A stretch of 64,000 nt of DNA from Chitinophagales bacterium (GTDB lineage Bacteria; Bacteroidota; Bacteroidia; Chitinophagales; Chitinophagaceae), in NCBI GenBank assembly GCA_020636575.1, contig JACJXP010000001.1, positions 1,116,001-1,180,000 of the forward strand, read 5' to 3'. The notes beneath the pieces are model-generated. The model had not been told where the DNA came from. It saw only the letters and a list, made by a program, of their open reading frames with translations, and made no database searches. Below, one piece after another: positions 25,573 through 34,386 of this stretch. Position 1 is the stretch's first letter; each line of letters opens with the position of its first letter. Position numbers and translations under genes: made by a program.

Positions 25573-26652
25573 ATGGTCAATGAAATATCCCAACGTTCTG
25601 CAAAACCTGTAGCTATATGGTTATTAATAGGTGTAGGGATGATCATTATCCAGATATTACTCGGTGGTATCACAAGACTTACCGGTTCAGGCCTTTCTAT
25701 CACGGAATGGAATGTTGTTACAGGTACCCTGCCTCCATTAAATGAACATCAATGGCTTAATGAGTTTGCAAAATATAAACAGACCCCCCAGTATAACCTG
25801 CTGAATTTCGATTTTACAATAAAGGATTTCAAGTTCATTTTTTTCTGGGAGTGGTTCCATCGTTTCTGGGCCCGGCTTATCGGTGTGGTTTTCCTGGTTC
25901 CTTTTATTATTTTTTTATACCAGAAGCGATTTAAGCCTTTTATGGTGAAGCCCATGCTTATTTTATTTTTATTAGGGGCGTTGCAAGGAGCTGTTGGGTG
26001 GATCATGGTGGCAAGCGGTCTTACGGGTGATGCGGTATATGTAAAACCTACAAGGCTGGCTTTGCATTTTCTTTTTGCATTAGGATTGCTTTGCTATACA
26101 TTTTGGTTTGCCTTAAGCCTGCTGGTTGCTGATAAAGACATTGTAAGGGTAAGCAGGTCAACTCGTAAACTCAGCACCTGGATCATTGGTATACTGGTGA
26201 TCCAACTTTTATTCGGCGCATTAATGGCGGGACATAAAGCGGCTACTGCAGCGCCTACCTGGCCAGATATAAATGGGGAGATCATTCCTTCCTATATGTT
26301 CCGTAATAATATTTTTACTGATCTGCTGGAAAATAAAATCACCATACACTTTATACATAGAGGGATCGCTTACCTGCTTGTCATTTTAATAGCAATACTG
26401 ACTATTAAAATGTTTAAAGTGAAAGGATCAGTTATTTTCAATAAAACAAAATGGATCCCATTATTACTGGTATTGCTGCAATTATTATTGGGGATTTTCT
26501 CGGTATTGTATAGTCTGAAGATCGTTCCTAACCAATGGGGACCTTTTGAATGGATGGCCCAATTACATCAGTTAGGCGCCATGTTCCTGCTTCTTTCCTT
26601 TGTTTGGTTACGTTATATTACCCGAAATACCCGGATTTCTGCTATTTCTTAA
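25573..26652 (+). CDS. ctaA: Heme A synthase (COX15/CtaA family)
   Basis: A 359-residue polytopic protein with about eight membrane helices in two similar halves. Heme-ligand histidines are visible in EWFHRFWARLIG (about residue 94), RLALHFLFALG, ITIHFIHRGIAYLL and WMAQLHQLGAMFL. LGGITRLTGSGLSITEWN is the conserved first loop. The enzyme oxidises heme O to heme A for aa3-type cytochrome oxidases, so the organism is aerobic by inference. No ctaB or oxidase genes lie in the window. Confidence 0.92.
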   Translation: MVNEISQRSAKPVAIWLLIGVGMIIIQILLGGITRLTGSGLSITEWNVVTGTLPPLNEHQWLNEFAKYKQTPQYNLLNFDFTIKDFKFIFFWEWFHRFWARLIGVVFLVPFIIFLYQKRFKPFMVKPMLILFLLGALQGAVGWIMVASGLTGDAVYVKPTRLALHFLFALGLLCYTFWFALSLLVADKDIVRVSRSTRKLSTWIIGILVIQLLFGALMAGHKAATAAPTWPDINGEIIPSYMFRNNIFTDLLENKITIHFIHRGIAYLLVILIAILTIKMFKVKGSVIFNKTKWIPLLLVLLQLLLGIFSVLYSLKIVPNQWGPFEWMAQLHQLGAMFLLLSFVWLRYITRNTRISAIS

Positions 26653-26664
26653 GGTATTAAAGGT

Positions 26665-26694
26665 TTGACCTCACCTGCATTATTATTAATTTTA
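26665..26694 (+). promoter_or_regulatory. Candidate promoter of the patatin gene
   Basis: TTG (26665-26667), 19-base spacer and TAATTTTA (26687-26694), one base off the TAnnTTTG consensus. The leader to the ATG at 26772 would be about 70 bases and includes the hairpin at 26724-26739. Confidence 0.4.
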
Positions 26695-26723
26695 GCAACA
26701 ACACAGACCTGGTCATATGAAAT

Positions 26724-26739
26724 GCCTATTAACATAGGC
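26724..26739. repeat. Inverted repeat in the leader of the patatin gene
   Basis: Perfect 6-base arms GCCTAT and ATAGGC enclose TAAC, 33 bases before the patatin ATG. It could be leader structure or an operator; no T-run follows. Confidence 0.35.
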
Positions 26740-26771
26740 TGCAAACGAAACGGGATGTTTTAAGGCATAAC

Positions 26772-29060
26772 ATGTGGCAAAATCTAAAACTAAAAGAGCA
26801 CATGAAAACATGGTTCAGAGGTTTTGCTTATTCTTTTCCTGTACAGCTAGTATTTCTCCATTTCAGAAAATACCAGGTGCTGCTCTTCTTCTGGTTTGTT
26901 CTCTTTAGTACGGTGAATGGTAGTTTCATGAAAACATTTGGTGCAGCATCCTTGTACCTTGCACCGGAATACCTGGGTAATGTCAACTCATTCAGCTTTG
27001 CGATTGTAGGGGCATCTATCGGAATGTTCATTATGAGCTGGAATATTGCCTCATTCATCTTATTCAGCCGTTATTTTCGTTTCCTCGCAGCTACTACCAA
27101 TCCGTTTTTAAAATTTTGTATCAACAATGCAGTGATACCCATCATTTTCCTCATCTTCTTTTTTTATAAAGCATATTATTTTATACATTTTAAGGAACTG
27201 ATCAGTACCACAGAAATTCTTTTTTTGTTCGGCGGATTTGCTGCCGGCTTTATTTTTATCCTGGCCGTATCGTTGATCTATTTTTTCCGGGCAGACAGAA
27301 CTATTCTCCGGAGTATGATGCCGGTTATCAGCAGCCCTAAATCTTATATCACCCATTTGGGAACAGTAAAAGAGATCTATCGTGGAGAACCTCTGATAAA
27401 AGTGGAATGGTATTTTGAATCTCCGTTAAGGATCAGGAGAGTTAGAAGTGTAACCCATTATACCAATGAGTTTATAGAATCCATTTTCCGCAGGCACCAT
27501 TTTGCTGCTATTCTTTCTGTTTTTGTAGCCTTTGTTTTCCTGGTGTTTATCGGGTTTGTAATGGATAATCCTTTTTTCCAATTACCGGCTGCTGCCAGCA
27601 TCACTATTTTCTTTTCTATCCTGATCGGTGTAGCAGGTGCTATTACTTATTTTCTCCAGAGCTGGAGCATTCCTTACCTGATACTCCTGTTACTTGTGTT
27701 GAACATTTTTTATAAACTGGACTGGATAGATCCCCGTAATAAAGCATATGGCATCAATTATTGGAATAAAACGGAAAGACCGGCGTACACCAAGGAAGGG
27801 TTAATGAGTTTGTGTACCCCGGAAAATGTTGAGGCGGATAAAAAGAATATGATCAATATCCTGAATGAATGGAAGGCAAAACAAAAAACTGATAAACCGT
27901 TGCTGGTTTTGATAAACACAAGTGGCGGTGGCAACCGTAGCGCTACTTTTACGATGAGTGTGTTGCAACACCTGGATAGTATTACTAATGGCGAGATCAT
28001 GCAAAAAACCTTCCTGATCAACGGAGCTTCAGGAGGAATGATCGGGGCAACATTTTTCAGAGAATTATATCGACAGAAAAAGAAAGGAGAGGATATCAAC
28101 CTGCAGGATAAAAAATACATCAGCGCTGTTTCCGGTGATCTGTTGAACCCGGTATTTACCTCTTTCTTTGCAAGGGATCTTATTGCCCCGGCACAAAAAT
28201 TTAAATCAGGTGAGTATAATTATGTGAAAGACAGGGGCTATGCTTTTGAGTTAAAACTAAGCAGGAATTCGAACGGATTGTTGGATAGAAAACTGAAAGA
28301 TTACATCGAAGATGAAAAAAAAGCCAATATACCATTGATCTTTTTTAATTCAGTCGTTACCCGGGATAGTCGTAAAATGCTGATCTCAACCCAGCCGGTG
28401 AGATTTATGATGCAAAACCCGATTGATACTACCCGTATCCCCGCTCAAGACCCGGATGTGATTGATTTTGTCTCATTTTTCAAAAACCAGGACCCTTATA
28501 ACCTTCGGTTGCTTTCTGCATTGCGGATGAACGCAACATTCCCTGTGGTGCTGCCCAATGTGTGGCTTCCATCAGATCCTGTGATAGATGTGATGGATGC
28601 AGGGCTAAGGGATAATTATGGGGAAGAGAACAGCTTACGGTTTCTTGTCCATTTTGATCAATGGATCAAAGAGAATACCAGCGGAGTTTTAATATTACAG
28701 ATAAGGGACAGAACTGTTGGTGGATGGGAAGCTCCCTATGTATCAGATGATATAACAGATCATATAACGAAACCCTTTTTGCTGTTGCAGCATAACTGGT
28801 TCAAGATGATGGAGTATTCGCAAAACGAAATGCTTGCCTACTATACCACCAGAACAGGGAATAATATATATAAGATAGCCATACAGTATGTTGCTAAAAA
28901 GGAAGAAGATAAAGCAGCATTGAATTTTCATCTCACAAAAAGAGAAGAAAAAAATATTATATCCTCCGTTAATTCAGACGGCAATCAACAGGCTTTTAGT
29001 GAGATACTTAAACTTTTTAAGAAAAGTGACAATGCCACAACTAACCCCGCGGATGAATAA
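26772..29060 (+). CDS. Large membrane protein with patatin-like phospholipase domain
   Basis: A 762-residue protein. The first ~310 residues contain about seven transmembrane helices arranged in a four-helix and a three-helix group with a soluble stretch between (about residues 172-236). A patatin-like domain follows: GGGNRS oxyanion segment (about residue 384), nucleophile Ser in NGASGGMIG (about 419), and the catalytic Asp in MDAGLRDN (about 609). Patatins are lipid acyl hydrolases. The membrane-fused form is uncommon among well-studied patatins, and the target lipid is unknown. Its 3' end overlaps the convergent diacylglycerol-kinase-like gene by 20 bases. Confidence 0.83.
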   Translation: MWQNLKLKEHMKTWFRGFAYSFPVQLVFLHFRKYQVLLFFWFVLFSTVNGSFMKTFGAASLYLAPEYLGNVNSFSFAIVGASIGMFIMSWNIASFILFSRYFRFLAATTNPFLKFCINNAVIPIIFLIFFFYKAYYFIHFKELISTTEILFLFGGFAAGFIFILAVSLIYFFRADRTILRSMMPVISSPKSYITHLGTVKEIYRGEPLIKVEWYFESPLRIRRVRSVTHYTNEFIESIFRRHHFAAILSVFVAFVFLVFIGFVMDNPFFQLPAAASITIFFSILIGVAGAITYFLQSWSIPYLILLLLVLNIFYKLDWIDPRNKAYGINYWNKTERPAYTKEGLMSLCTPENVEADKKNMINILNEWKAKQKTDKPLLVLINTSGGGNRSATFTMSVLQHLDSITNGEIMQKTFLINGASGGMIGATFFRELYRQKKKGEDINLQDKKYISAVSGDLLNPVFTSFFARDLIAPAQKFKSGEYNYVKDRGYAFELKLSRNSNGLLDRKLKDYIEDEKKANIPLIFFNSVVTRDSRKMLISTQPVRFMMQNPIDTTRIPAQDPDVIDFVSFFKNQDPYNLRLLSALRMNATFPVVLPNVWLPSDPVIDVMDAGLRDNYGEENSLRFLVHFDQWIKENTSGVLILQIRDRTVGGWEAPYVSDDITDHITKPFLLLQHNWFKMMEYSQNEMLAYYTTRTGNNIYKIAIQYVAKKEEDKAALNFHLTKREEKNIISSVNSDGNQQAFSEILKLFKKSDNATTNPADE

Positions 29061-29940
29061 GCCTGAAACATTTCTTCTTTACTTCTATCTCAAGGATTTC
29101 AGGTGTTTCAGCCGGATCGCCATCTATATGCATCAATGCAGCAGCAGGATTATGAATTAAAAGTTTAGGAGTTTGAAAATAAATAACAGGGTTGTTTAAT
29201 GAGCTTTCTACCTTTTGCAATTTACCAGCCAGTACCTGTTTCAATAAATTGAACAGTAGGAGGGGTTTTGCTGTTTTTTTAGCCACAACCACATCTAAAA
29301 GCCCATCAGCTAAAAGCGCTTTGGGGGCAATGGTAAAATTATTTCCAAACTGGTTACTGTTTGCAATGCTGATGAAGTATGCATCGGTTGAAAAACTTAA
29401 TCCGTTGCTTTCAATAGTGAACGGATAAGTGCCGGCGCTAAAAAAATTCTTGCTTACCAACCGGGCATATGTTGTAAGTCCTCTTTTGGGCTGGTTGGCA
29501 AATTCATGCGCTACTTTTGCATCAAATCCGATCCCGCAAAGCATACAGGCAAATTGTCCGTTTACATAAAAGCCATCAATGGCAGAAGATCTTCCTTTAA
29601 AAATAACTTCAAGTGCTTTTTGCGGATGCTTGGGAATTTTAGCTGCAAAAGCTAACCCGTTTCCCGATCCACAGGGAATAATGCCGAAGTTGATCTTTGT
29701 GCCCATCAGGCTGCTTACCACCTGGCTTACGGTGCCATCGCCACCGGCTATTACAATATCAGTGACATTATCTTCTTCAATGATGGGTAATAAAAAGGAA
29801 TAATCGCCACCTGCTACAGAAGGAAATATGCGGAAAGGAATATTCTGCTCCCGGGTCTTTTTCTCAATAAGCTCCTGGAGGTCTTTTTTGGTCCGTGTGC
29901 CGGAAATAGGATTAATGATATAAACGATAAAACGGGCCAC
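29041..29940 (-). CDS. Diacylglycerol kinase-family (YegS/DagK-like) lipid kinase
   Basis: A 299-residue DAGK_cat protein. AGGDGTVSQVV is the nucleotide-binding motif (about residue 67) and PCGSGNGLAFA the following conserved loop; GIGFDAKVAHEF and DGLLDVVV mark the C-terminal beta domain. Members phosphorylate diacylglycerol, sphingosine-type or related lipids. The start is GTG (MARFIVYIINPISG), with a TATTTTTG box ending 6 bases upstream. fabH and a hydrolase lie upstream on the same strand. The stop lies inside the convergent patatin gene. Confidence 0.87.
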   Translation of the reverse strand: MARFIVYIINPISGTRTKKDLQELIEKKTREQNIPFRIFPSVAGGDYSFLLPIIEEDNVTDIVIAGGDGTVSQVVSSLMGTKINFGIIPCGSGNGLAFAAKIPKHPQKALEVIFKGRSSAIDGFYVNGQFACMLCGIGFDAKVAHEFANQPKRGLTTYARLVSKNFFSAGTYPFTIESNGLSFSTDAYFISIANSNQFGNNFTIAPKALLADGLLDVVVAKKTAKPLLLFNLLKQVLAGKLQKVESSLNNPVIYFQTPKLLIHNPAAALMHIDGDPAETPEILEIEVKKKCFRLIHPRG

Positions 29941-29946
29941 CGGTTA

Positions 29947-29954
29947 CAAAAATA
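29947..29954 (-). promoter_or_regulatory. -7 box (TATTTTTG) before the lipid kinase gene
   Basis: The octamer matches TAnnTTTG and ends 6 bases before the GTG start. No TTG is present at 17-23 bases, so this is weak on its own. Confidence 0.35.
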
Positions 29955-30002
29955 AGAGGGTGTTACTCAATAGCTATATAAATTCTGAGTTTTGCTTATG
30001 AA

Positions 30003-31052
30003 TTACCACTTCAGTAATGCTGCGGCCCAGGTAAACCCGCTACCAAATGCAGCGAGGCAAACAAGATCTCCTTCATTTACTTTCCCCTGTTCCCATGCTT
30101 CGCATAATGCTATGGGTACGGATGCTGCTGTTGTATTACCGTATTGCTGAATGTTATTATAAACCTGGTCATCTCTCAATTGTAGCTTTTTTTGTACAAA
30201 CTGGGCGATACGCAAATTGGCCTGATGAGGTATCAGTAGTTTAAGATCTGCAGGTTTAAGATTATTTGCATGGAGCGATTCCAATATTACTTCCGGAAAT
30301 TTTTCTACGGCTACTTTAAAAACGGCTGGACCGTCCATATTTGGGAACACTTGTCCTTTATCGATCATGGAGTGACTAAAAAACATTTCACCGATCTCTG
30401 CATCATCGAAGTCTGCCAGCTTTTCAGTTGTCCAGTGGTTGGCATGTGTGCCTGGATTATACATAGCCAGTATCTCTGCATTGTTTCCATCACTATGTAA
30501 ATGTGTACTTAAAATACCCCTGTTCTCATCTTCTGTAGGTTGCAGCACAACAGCACCGGCGCCGTCTCCAAAGATTACCGAAACATTTCTGCCCCTTGTG
30601 CTGAAGTCAAGTCCAAAGGAGTGTTTTTCAGCCCCAACCACCAATATGTTTTTATACATACCTGTTTTGATGAACTGGTCGGCGACACTTAAAGCATAAA
30701 CAAAACCTGAGCATTGATTTCTTACATCCAAGGCGCCGATCTCTTTCATTTGCATAGCCCTTTGCAATAAAACACCACAACCAGGAAAATAATAATCAGG
30801 GGAAAGGGTGGCAAAAACAATGAAATCAATATCCTGGGGAGTGATGCCGGCTCTTTCAATAGCTATTTTAGAAGCTTCCACACCCATTGTGGTAGTGGTT
30901 TCTTTGGTACGGTGAGCATATCTGCGTTCTTTAATGCCGGTACGTTCCTGTATCCATTCATCGCTGGTGTCCATATACATTTTCAGATCATTATTGGTAA
31001 CCACATGTTCCGGAACATACATGCCTATACCGGCTATCTTACTTCTTGTCAT
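30003..31052 (-). CDS. fabH: 3-oxoacyl-[ACP] synthase III
   Basis: A 349-residue KAS III with the Cys114 (RNQCSGFVYAL), His276 (IPHQANLRIAQ) and Asn306 (YGNTTAASVP) triad and the FGSGFTWAAALLKW end. Canonical FabH condenses acyl-CoA with malonyl-ACP to start fatty acid synthesis; close homologues serve resorcinol or aryl-polyene type pathways, but no companion genes for these are seen nearby. Two strong palindromes lie in the 129-base gap upstream (31091-31146) and may control it. The lipid kinase gene follows 62 bases downstream. Confidence 0.9.
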   Translation of the reverse strand: MTRSKIAGIGMYVPEHVVTNNDLKMYMDTSDEWIQERTGIKERRYAHRTKETTTTMGVEASKIAIERAGITPQDIDFIVFATLSPDYYFPGCGVLLQRAMQMKEIGALDVRNQCSGFVYALSVADQFIKTGMYKNILVVGAEKHSFGLDFSTRGRNVSVIFGDGAGAVVLQPTEDENRGILSTHLHSDGNNAEILAMYNPGTHANHWTTEKLADFDDAEIGEMFFSHSMIDKGQVFPNMDGPAVFKVAVEKFPEVILESLHANNLKPADLKLLIPHQANLRIAQFVQKKLQLRDDQVYNNIQQYGNTTAASVPIALCEAWEQGKVNEGDLVCLAAFGSGFTWAAALLKW

Positions 31053-31090
31053 AGCAATCGTTTGAACGGGTAAGTTATGAAATAGGAAGG

Positions 31091-31124
31091 AAATGAAATG
31101 GTTTCAACTGAAACCATTTCATTT
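31091..31124. repeat. Perfect 34-base inverted repeat between hydrolase gene and fabH
   Basis: Arms of 16 bases (31091-31106 and 31109-31124, AAATGAAATGGTTTCA and its complement) are separated by only AC. On the minus strand it follows the hydrolase stop by about 58 bases and precedes the fabH ATG by 39. It could terminate the hydrolase transcript or be an operator of fabH. Confidence 0.7.
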
Positions 31125-31131
31125 ATGTTGT

Positions 31132-31146
31132 TGTGATATGATCACA
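31132..31146. promoter_or_regulatory. CRP/FNR-like palindrome TGTGATATGATCACA upstream of fabH
   Basis: Six-base arms TGTGAT and ATCACA around ATG. It resembles a CRP-type site TGTGA-N6-TCACA but the spacer is five bases. It lies 80 bases before the fabH ATG and 8 bases beyond the 34-base palindrome. Confidence 0.45.
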
Positions 31147-31181
31147 TTACTTTCTTTCCGGTTTTCAGCAGGCGTAATCAA

Positions 31182-32174
31182 TTATTTTAAGTTCATTTTT
31201 AAAATCTCCATGGCAAATTTTTCACATTCATTCTCTACTGTTTCCAGATCTTTTGATTTGATGTAAGAGCCAATTACATGATCTCCGGCATCAGGAACTG
31301 CAATTTCTCTTTTAAGATTATCGGGTGTTCCCAGTTGAGCAAACATTCTTTTCATAGCAGAAACTTTTACTACCGGGTCCTGGTGGTCATCATCCTTATA
31401 ATAGTATAACAATAAAACAGGTTGTTTTACTTTCTTAAAAGTCGACTCTTTCATTGTGGTTTCAATCAATTCTTCTAATTGAACCAATGACCTGGTGGAG
31501 TAATGATTATTCCAGTATTGTGCATATATAGCCGTTGTATCATCTACCGTGCGATGTTTACCAACAACCAAATGGGCTATTTGCAATCCCCAGTGATTAT
31601 TAAGTAACCAGGCACTGGGATCGTTAATAGCTATATTGGGAGAAAGCATGATCAATCCTGCAATGTCAGGATATTCAGCAGCCATTTTAAGGGCAAGGGT
31701 GCCGCCCGTTGAAGTGGACATAATGATGACCTTGTTGCCTAATTGCTTCCCAATGGCCAGCGCTTCTTTGGCAGAATTCCAGAGACCTTCAGCCGTAAAA
31801 TTGGCCAATGGGTTTGTAGTATCAATGCCATGAGCATCTAACCGGCTTAAAAAGAGGTTGCATCCAAATTTTTGTGCAAACTCGTAATGAACAGGATCAC
31901 CTTCTTCCTGGCTGGCAGAAAAACCATGCAGGTACACTACAGCATATTCAGTTTTTTGTTTCAGGGAATCGTTGGCCCAGATTATCCTCGCTTCGTTATC
32001 AGGTTTTATCTTGTGTTTTGATTCCTGACCCTTGATATAGCCTTCTAAAGCCATACTTTCGGACGGGATTTTTGGTAAGGCTGTATCGTACTTTGGACGA
32101 TCGGGCCTTGGGCCGAGGAAATACACCACAATCAGTATCAAGAGAACAACACCCGTCCATTTCAGGAATTTCAT
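31182..32174 (-). CDS. Membrane-anchored alpha/beta hydrolase (lysophospholipase-like)
   Basis: A 330-residue protein with an N-terminal membrane anchor (VVLLILIVVYFLG, residues 8-20) and an alpha/beta hydrolase fold. VVYLHGFSASQEEG holds the oxyanion His-Gly, the nucleophile elbow reads STSTGG rather than GxSxG, the acid is in YYKDDDHQDPVV, and the His in PDAGDHVIGSY. Small residues flank the Ser, so the elbow can still be functional. Serine aquahydrolases of this shape often act on lysolipids, which is inference. fabH and the lipid kinase follow on the same strand. Confidence 0.8.
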   Translation of the reverse strand: MKFLKWTGVVLLILIVVYFLGPRPDRPKYDTALPKIPSESMALEGYIKGQESKHKIKPDNEARIIWANDSLKQKTEYAVVYLHGFSASQEEGDPVHYEFAQKFGCNLFLSRLDAHGIDTTNPLANFTAEGLWNSAKEALAIGKQLGNKVIIMSTSTGGTLALKMAAEYPDIAGLIMLSPNIAINDPSAWLLNNHWGLQIAHLVVGKHRTVDDTTAIYAQYWNNHYSTRSLVQLEELIETTMKESTFKKVKQPVLLLYYYKDDDHQDPVVKVSAMKRMFAQLGTPDNLKREIAVPDAGDHVIGSYIKSKDLETVENECEKFAMEILKMNLK

Positions 32175-32247
32175 ACAGCGGTTTTCATAAAACTACATTA
32201 AATCTCAGTTTAAAACGTAACGAGTTGATTATTAATAATTGATTCAT

Positions 32248-32278
32248 TTGACTTCCCCGCTTAATTGATGTACCTTTG
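32248..32278 (+). promoter_or_regulatory. Promoter of typA
   Basis: TTG (32248-32250), 20-base spacer, TACCTTTG (32271-32278), a full match to the Bacteroidota promoter. The leader to the ATG at 32300 is about 15-20 bases. Confidence 0.8.
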
Positions 32279-32299
32279 CGGCCTCAATTTTAGAGGAGT

Positions 32300-34111
32300 A
32301 TGGATATAAGAAATATTGCGATAATAGCCCACGTTGACCACGGTAAAACAACCCTGGTGGATAAGATCCTGCATGCAACAAAAGTATTCAGGGAGAACCA
32401 GGAAACCGGGGAGTTGATCATGGATAGCAATGATCTCGAAAGAGAAAGAGGGATCACTATTTTCAGTAAAAATGCTGCTGTTACCTATAATGATGTAAAG
32501 ATTAATGTGATCGATACTCCAGGCCACGCAGATTTTGGCGGTGAGGTAGAAAGGGTATTGAAAATGGCCGATGGTGTGATCCTGTTGGTGGATGCATTTG
32601 AAGGGCCTATGCCACAAACAAGGTTTGTGTTGCAAAAGGCATTGCAATTAAATCTGCATCCGATTGTTGTTATCAACAAAGTAGATAAGCCTAATTGCAG
32701 ACCGGATGAAGTACATGATGCTGTGTTTGAGCTTTTCTTTAACCTGGATGCTACTGAGGAGCAGCTGAACTTTCCTACCTTTTATGGTTCCGGAAAAAAT
32801 GGCTGGTTCAATGATTCACTGACACAAATTGATAATATTAATCCATTATTGGATGGTATTCTAAAATATGTTCCCCCGCCGACAGTTGCTGAAGGAACTT
32901 TACAATTGCAAATTACTTCACTGGATTATTCATCCTTTTTGGGAAGGATTGCTGTAGGTAAAGTGAGCCGCGGTTCTATAAAAGAAAATCAACCCATTGC
33001 ATTGGTTCAGGCCGATGGAAAAATAAAGAAGTCAAGGGTCAAGGAATTATATGTTTTTGAAGGGATGGGTAAAAAAAAGGTCACTGAAGTAATGGCCGGT
33101 GATCTTTGTGCAATAGTGGGCATTGAGGATTTTAATATTGGTGATACAATTGCTGATGCTGAGAATCCGGAAGCACTACCTAATATCAGTGTGGACGAAC
33201 CGACGATGAACATGCTGTTCTCCATCAATAATTCTCCATTTTTTGGAAAGGATGGAAAATTTGTTACCTCCCGTCATTTGCGTGACAGGTTGATGAAAGA
33301 AACAGAGAAAAACCTGGCATTGAGAGTGGAGGATAATGATAACGGCGATAGTTTCAATGTATATGGAAGAGGTATCCTTCACTTAGGTATTCTTATTGAG
33401 ACAATGAGAAGGGAAGGATATGAGTTAACAGTAGGTCAGCCACAGGTGATCGTTAAAGAACTTAACGGAACCAAATGTGAACCCTATGAGAATCTTGTGG
33501 TAGATGTGCCACAGGAGTTTGCAAGCAAAGTGATTGACCTGGTAACAAGAAGAAAAGGAGAGATGCATGTGATGGAAACAAAGGGAGAAATGCAGCATCT
33601 TGAATTTGATATTCCTTCAAGAGGTTTGATAGGCCTGCGGACCCAAATGCTGACTGCAACAACAGGCGAAGCAGTAATGGCTCATAGATTTACCGAGTAT
33701 AAACCATGGAAAGGACCAATTCCCGGACGTAATAACGGGGTGTTGATCTCAAAGAATACAGAAAAGACCACTGGTTATTCAATTGATAAATTACAGGACA
33801 GAGGTACTTTCTTTGTAGATCCGGGTGAGAATGTGTATGCCGGACAGATCATTGCAGAGAACATAAAACCCGGCGACCTGGTGGTTAATGCAACTGAAGA
33901 AAAGAAATTGACCAATCACCGTGCCAGCGGCTCTGATGATGCTACCCGTATTGCTCCAAAAACACTGATGACTTTAGAGGAGTGTATGGAATATATTCAG
34001 CAGGATGAGTGTATAGAAGTTACGCCTAACTTCATCAGAATGAGGAAAGTGATACTGAATGAGGAAGAGAGAAAGAAAGTGCAGAAAAGAATGGAAGCAG
34101 AGGCAGTTTAA
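32300..34111 (+). CDS. typA: Translational GTPase TypA/BipA
   Basis: A 603-residue ribosome-associated GTPase. G1 is AHVDHGKTT, the switch region contains RERGITI, G3 is DTPGHADFGGEV, and G4 is NKVDKP; later domains with GRGILHLGILIE and SRGLIGLRTQMLT and a C-terminal domain (GVLISKNTEKTTGYSIDKLQ) complete the family. BipA supports 50S assembly and growth under stress and cold. A purine-rich AGGAG abuts the ATG too closely for a standard Shine-Dalgarno spacing. A small membrane protein gene follows 41 bases downstream. Confidence 0.95.
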   Translation: MDIRNIAIIAHVDHGKTTLVDKILHATKVFRENQETGELIMDSNDLERERGITIFSKNAAVTYNDVKINVIDTPGHADFGGEVERVLKMADGVILLVDAFEGPMPQTRFVLQKALQLNLHPIVVINKVDKPNCRPDEVHDAVFELFFNLDATEEQLNFPTFYGSGKNGWFNDSLTQIDNINPLLDGILKYVPPPTVAEGTLQLQITSLDYSSFLGRIAVGKVSRGSIKENQPIALVQADGKIKKSRVKELYVFEGMGKKKVTEVMAGDLCAIVGIEDFNIGDTIADAENPEALPNISVDEPTMNMLFSINNSPFFGKDGKFVTSRHLRDRLMKETEKNLALRVEDNDNGDSFNVYGRGILHLGILIETMRREGYELTVGQPQVIVKELNGTKCEPYENLVVDVPQEFASKVIDLVTRRKGEMHVMETKGEMQHLEFDIPSRGLIGLRTQMLTATTGEAVMAHRFTEYKPWKGPIPGRNNGVLISKNTEKTTGYSIDKLQDRGTFFVDPGENVYAGQIIAENIKPGDLVVNATEEKKLTNHRASGSDDATRIAPKTLMTLEECMEYIQQDECIEVTPNFIRMRKVILNEEERKKVQKRMEAEAV

Positions 34112-34141
34112 ACAGAATATCTGCTTTTTTGAAATAAGGGT

Positions 34142-34149
34142 TAATTTTG
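34142..34149 (+). promoter_or_regulatory. -7 box (TAATTTTG) before the small CxxC protein gene
   Basis: Matches TAnnTTTG and ends 3 bases before the ATG at 34153. No TTG lies at the -33 distance, and co-transcription with typA is also possible. Confidence 0.3.
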
Positions 34150-34152
34150 AGT

Positions 34153-34386
34153 ATGCGGAAAAGTGTTTTCATATTGCTTTTAGTTGGCGTAGCTATACTC
34201 CTGGCTGGAGATGTATCGGCTCAGTGTTCTATTTGTACCAAAACAGCTCAACAGCTGGGCGAAGAACCGGCTAAGGCTTTAAATTCAGGTATTCTTTATC
34301 TCGCTTTTGCACCTATGGCCATCATTGGGTATCTCAGCTTTCGTTGGTGGAAGTCAAATAAAATTGACTCAACGGGTAACCAATAA
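34153..34386 (+). CDS. Small exported membrane protein with CxxC motif
   Basis: A 77-residue protein. The signal segment (VFILLLVGVAILLAGDVSA) is followed by QCSICTKTAQQLGEEPAKALNSG, which has a CxxC pair, and then one transmembrane helix (LYLAFAPMAIIGYLSF) and a short basic tail. The layout suggests an N-out, C-in single-pass protein whose CxxC could bind metal or exchange disulfides. No named family is recognised, although short proteins of this plan occur in other Bacteroidota. A TTG at 34147 is in frame but the ATG is preferred. The end overlaps the convergent T9SS gene by 18 bases. Confidence 0.7.
   Translation: MRKSVFILLLVGVAILLAGDVSAQCSICTKTAQQLGEEPAKALNSGILYLAFAPMAIIGYLSFRWWKSNKIDSTGNQ

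Noticed and set aside
26720..26740. Six-codon ORF (MKCLLT) upstream of the patatin gene
   Set aside because: Too short and not coupled to the downstream start; the hairpin there is a simpler explanation.
34111..34152. Terminator after typA
   Set aside because: Only a four-base stem before the T-run; too weak to call.
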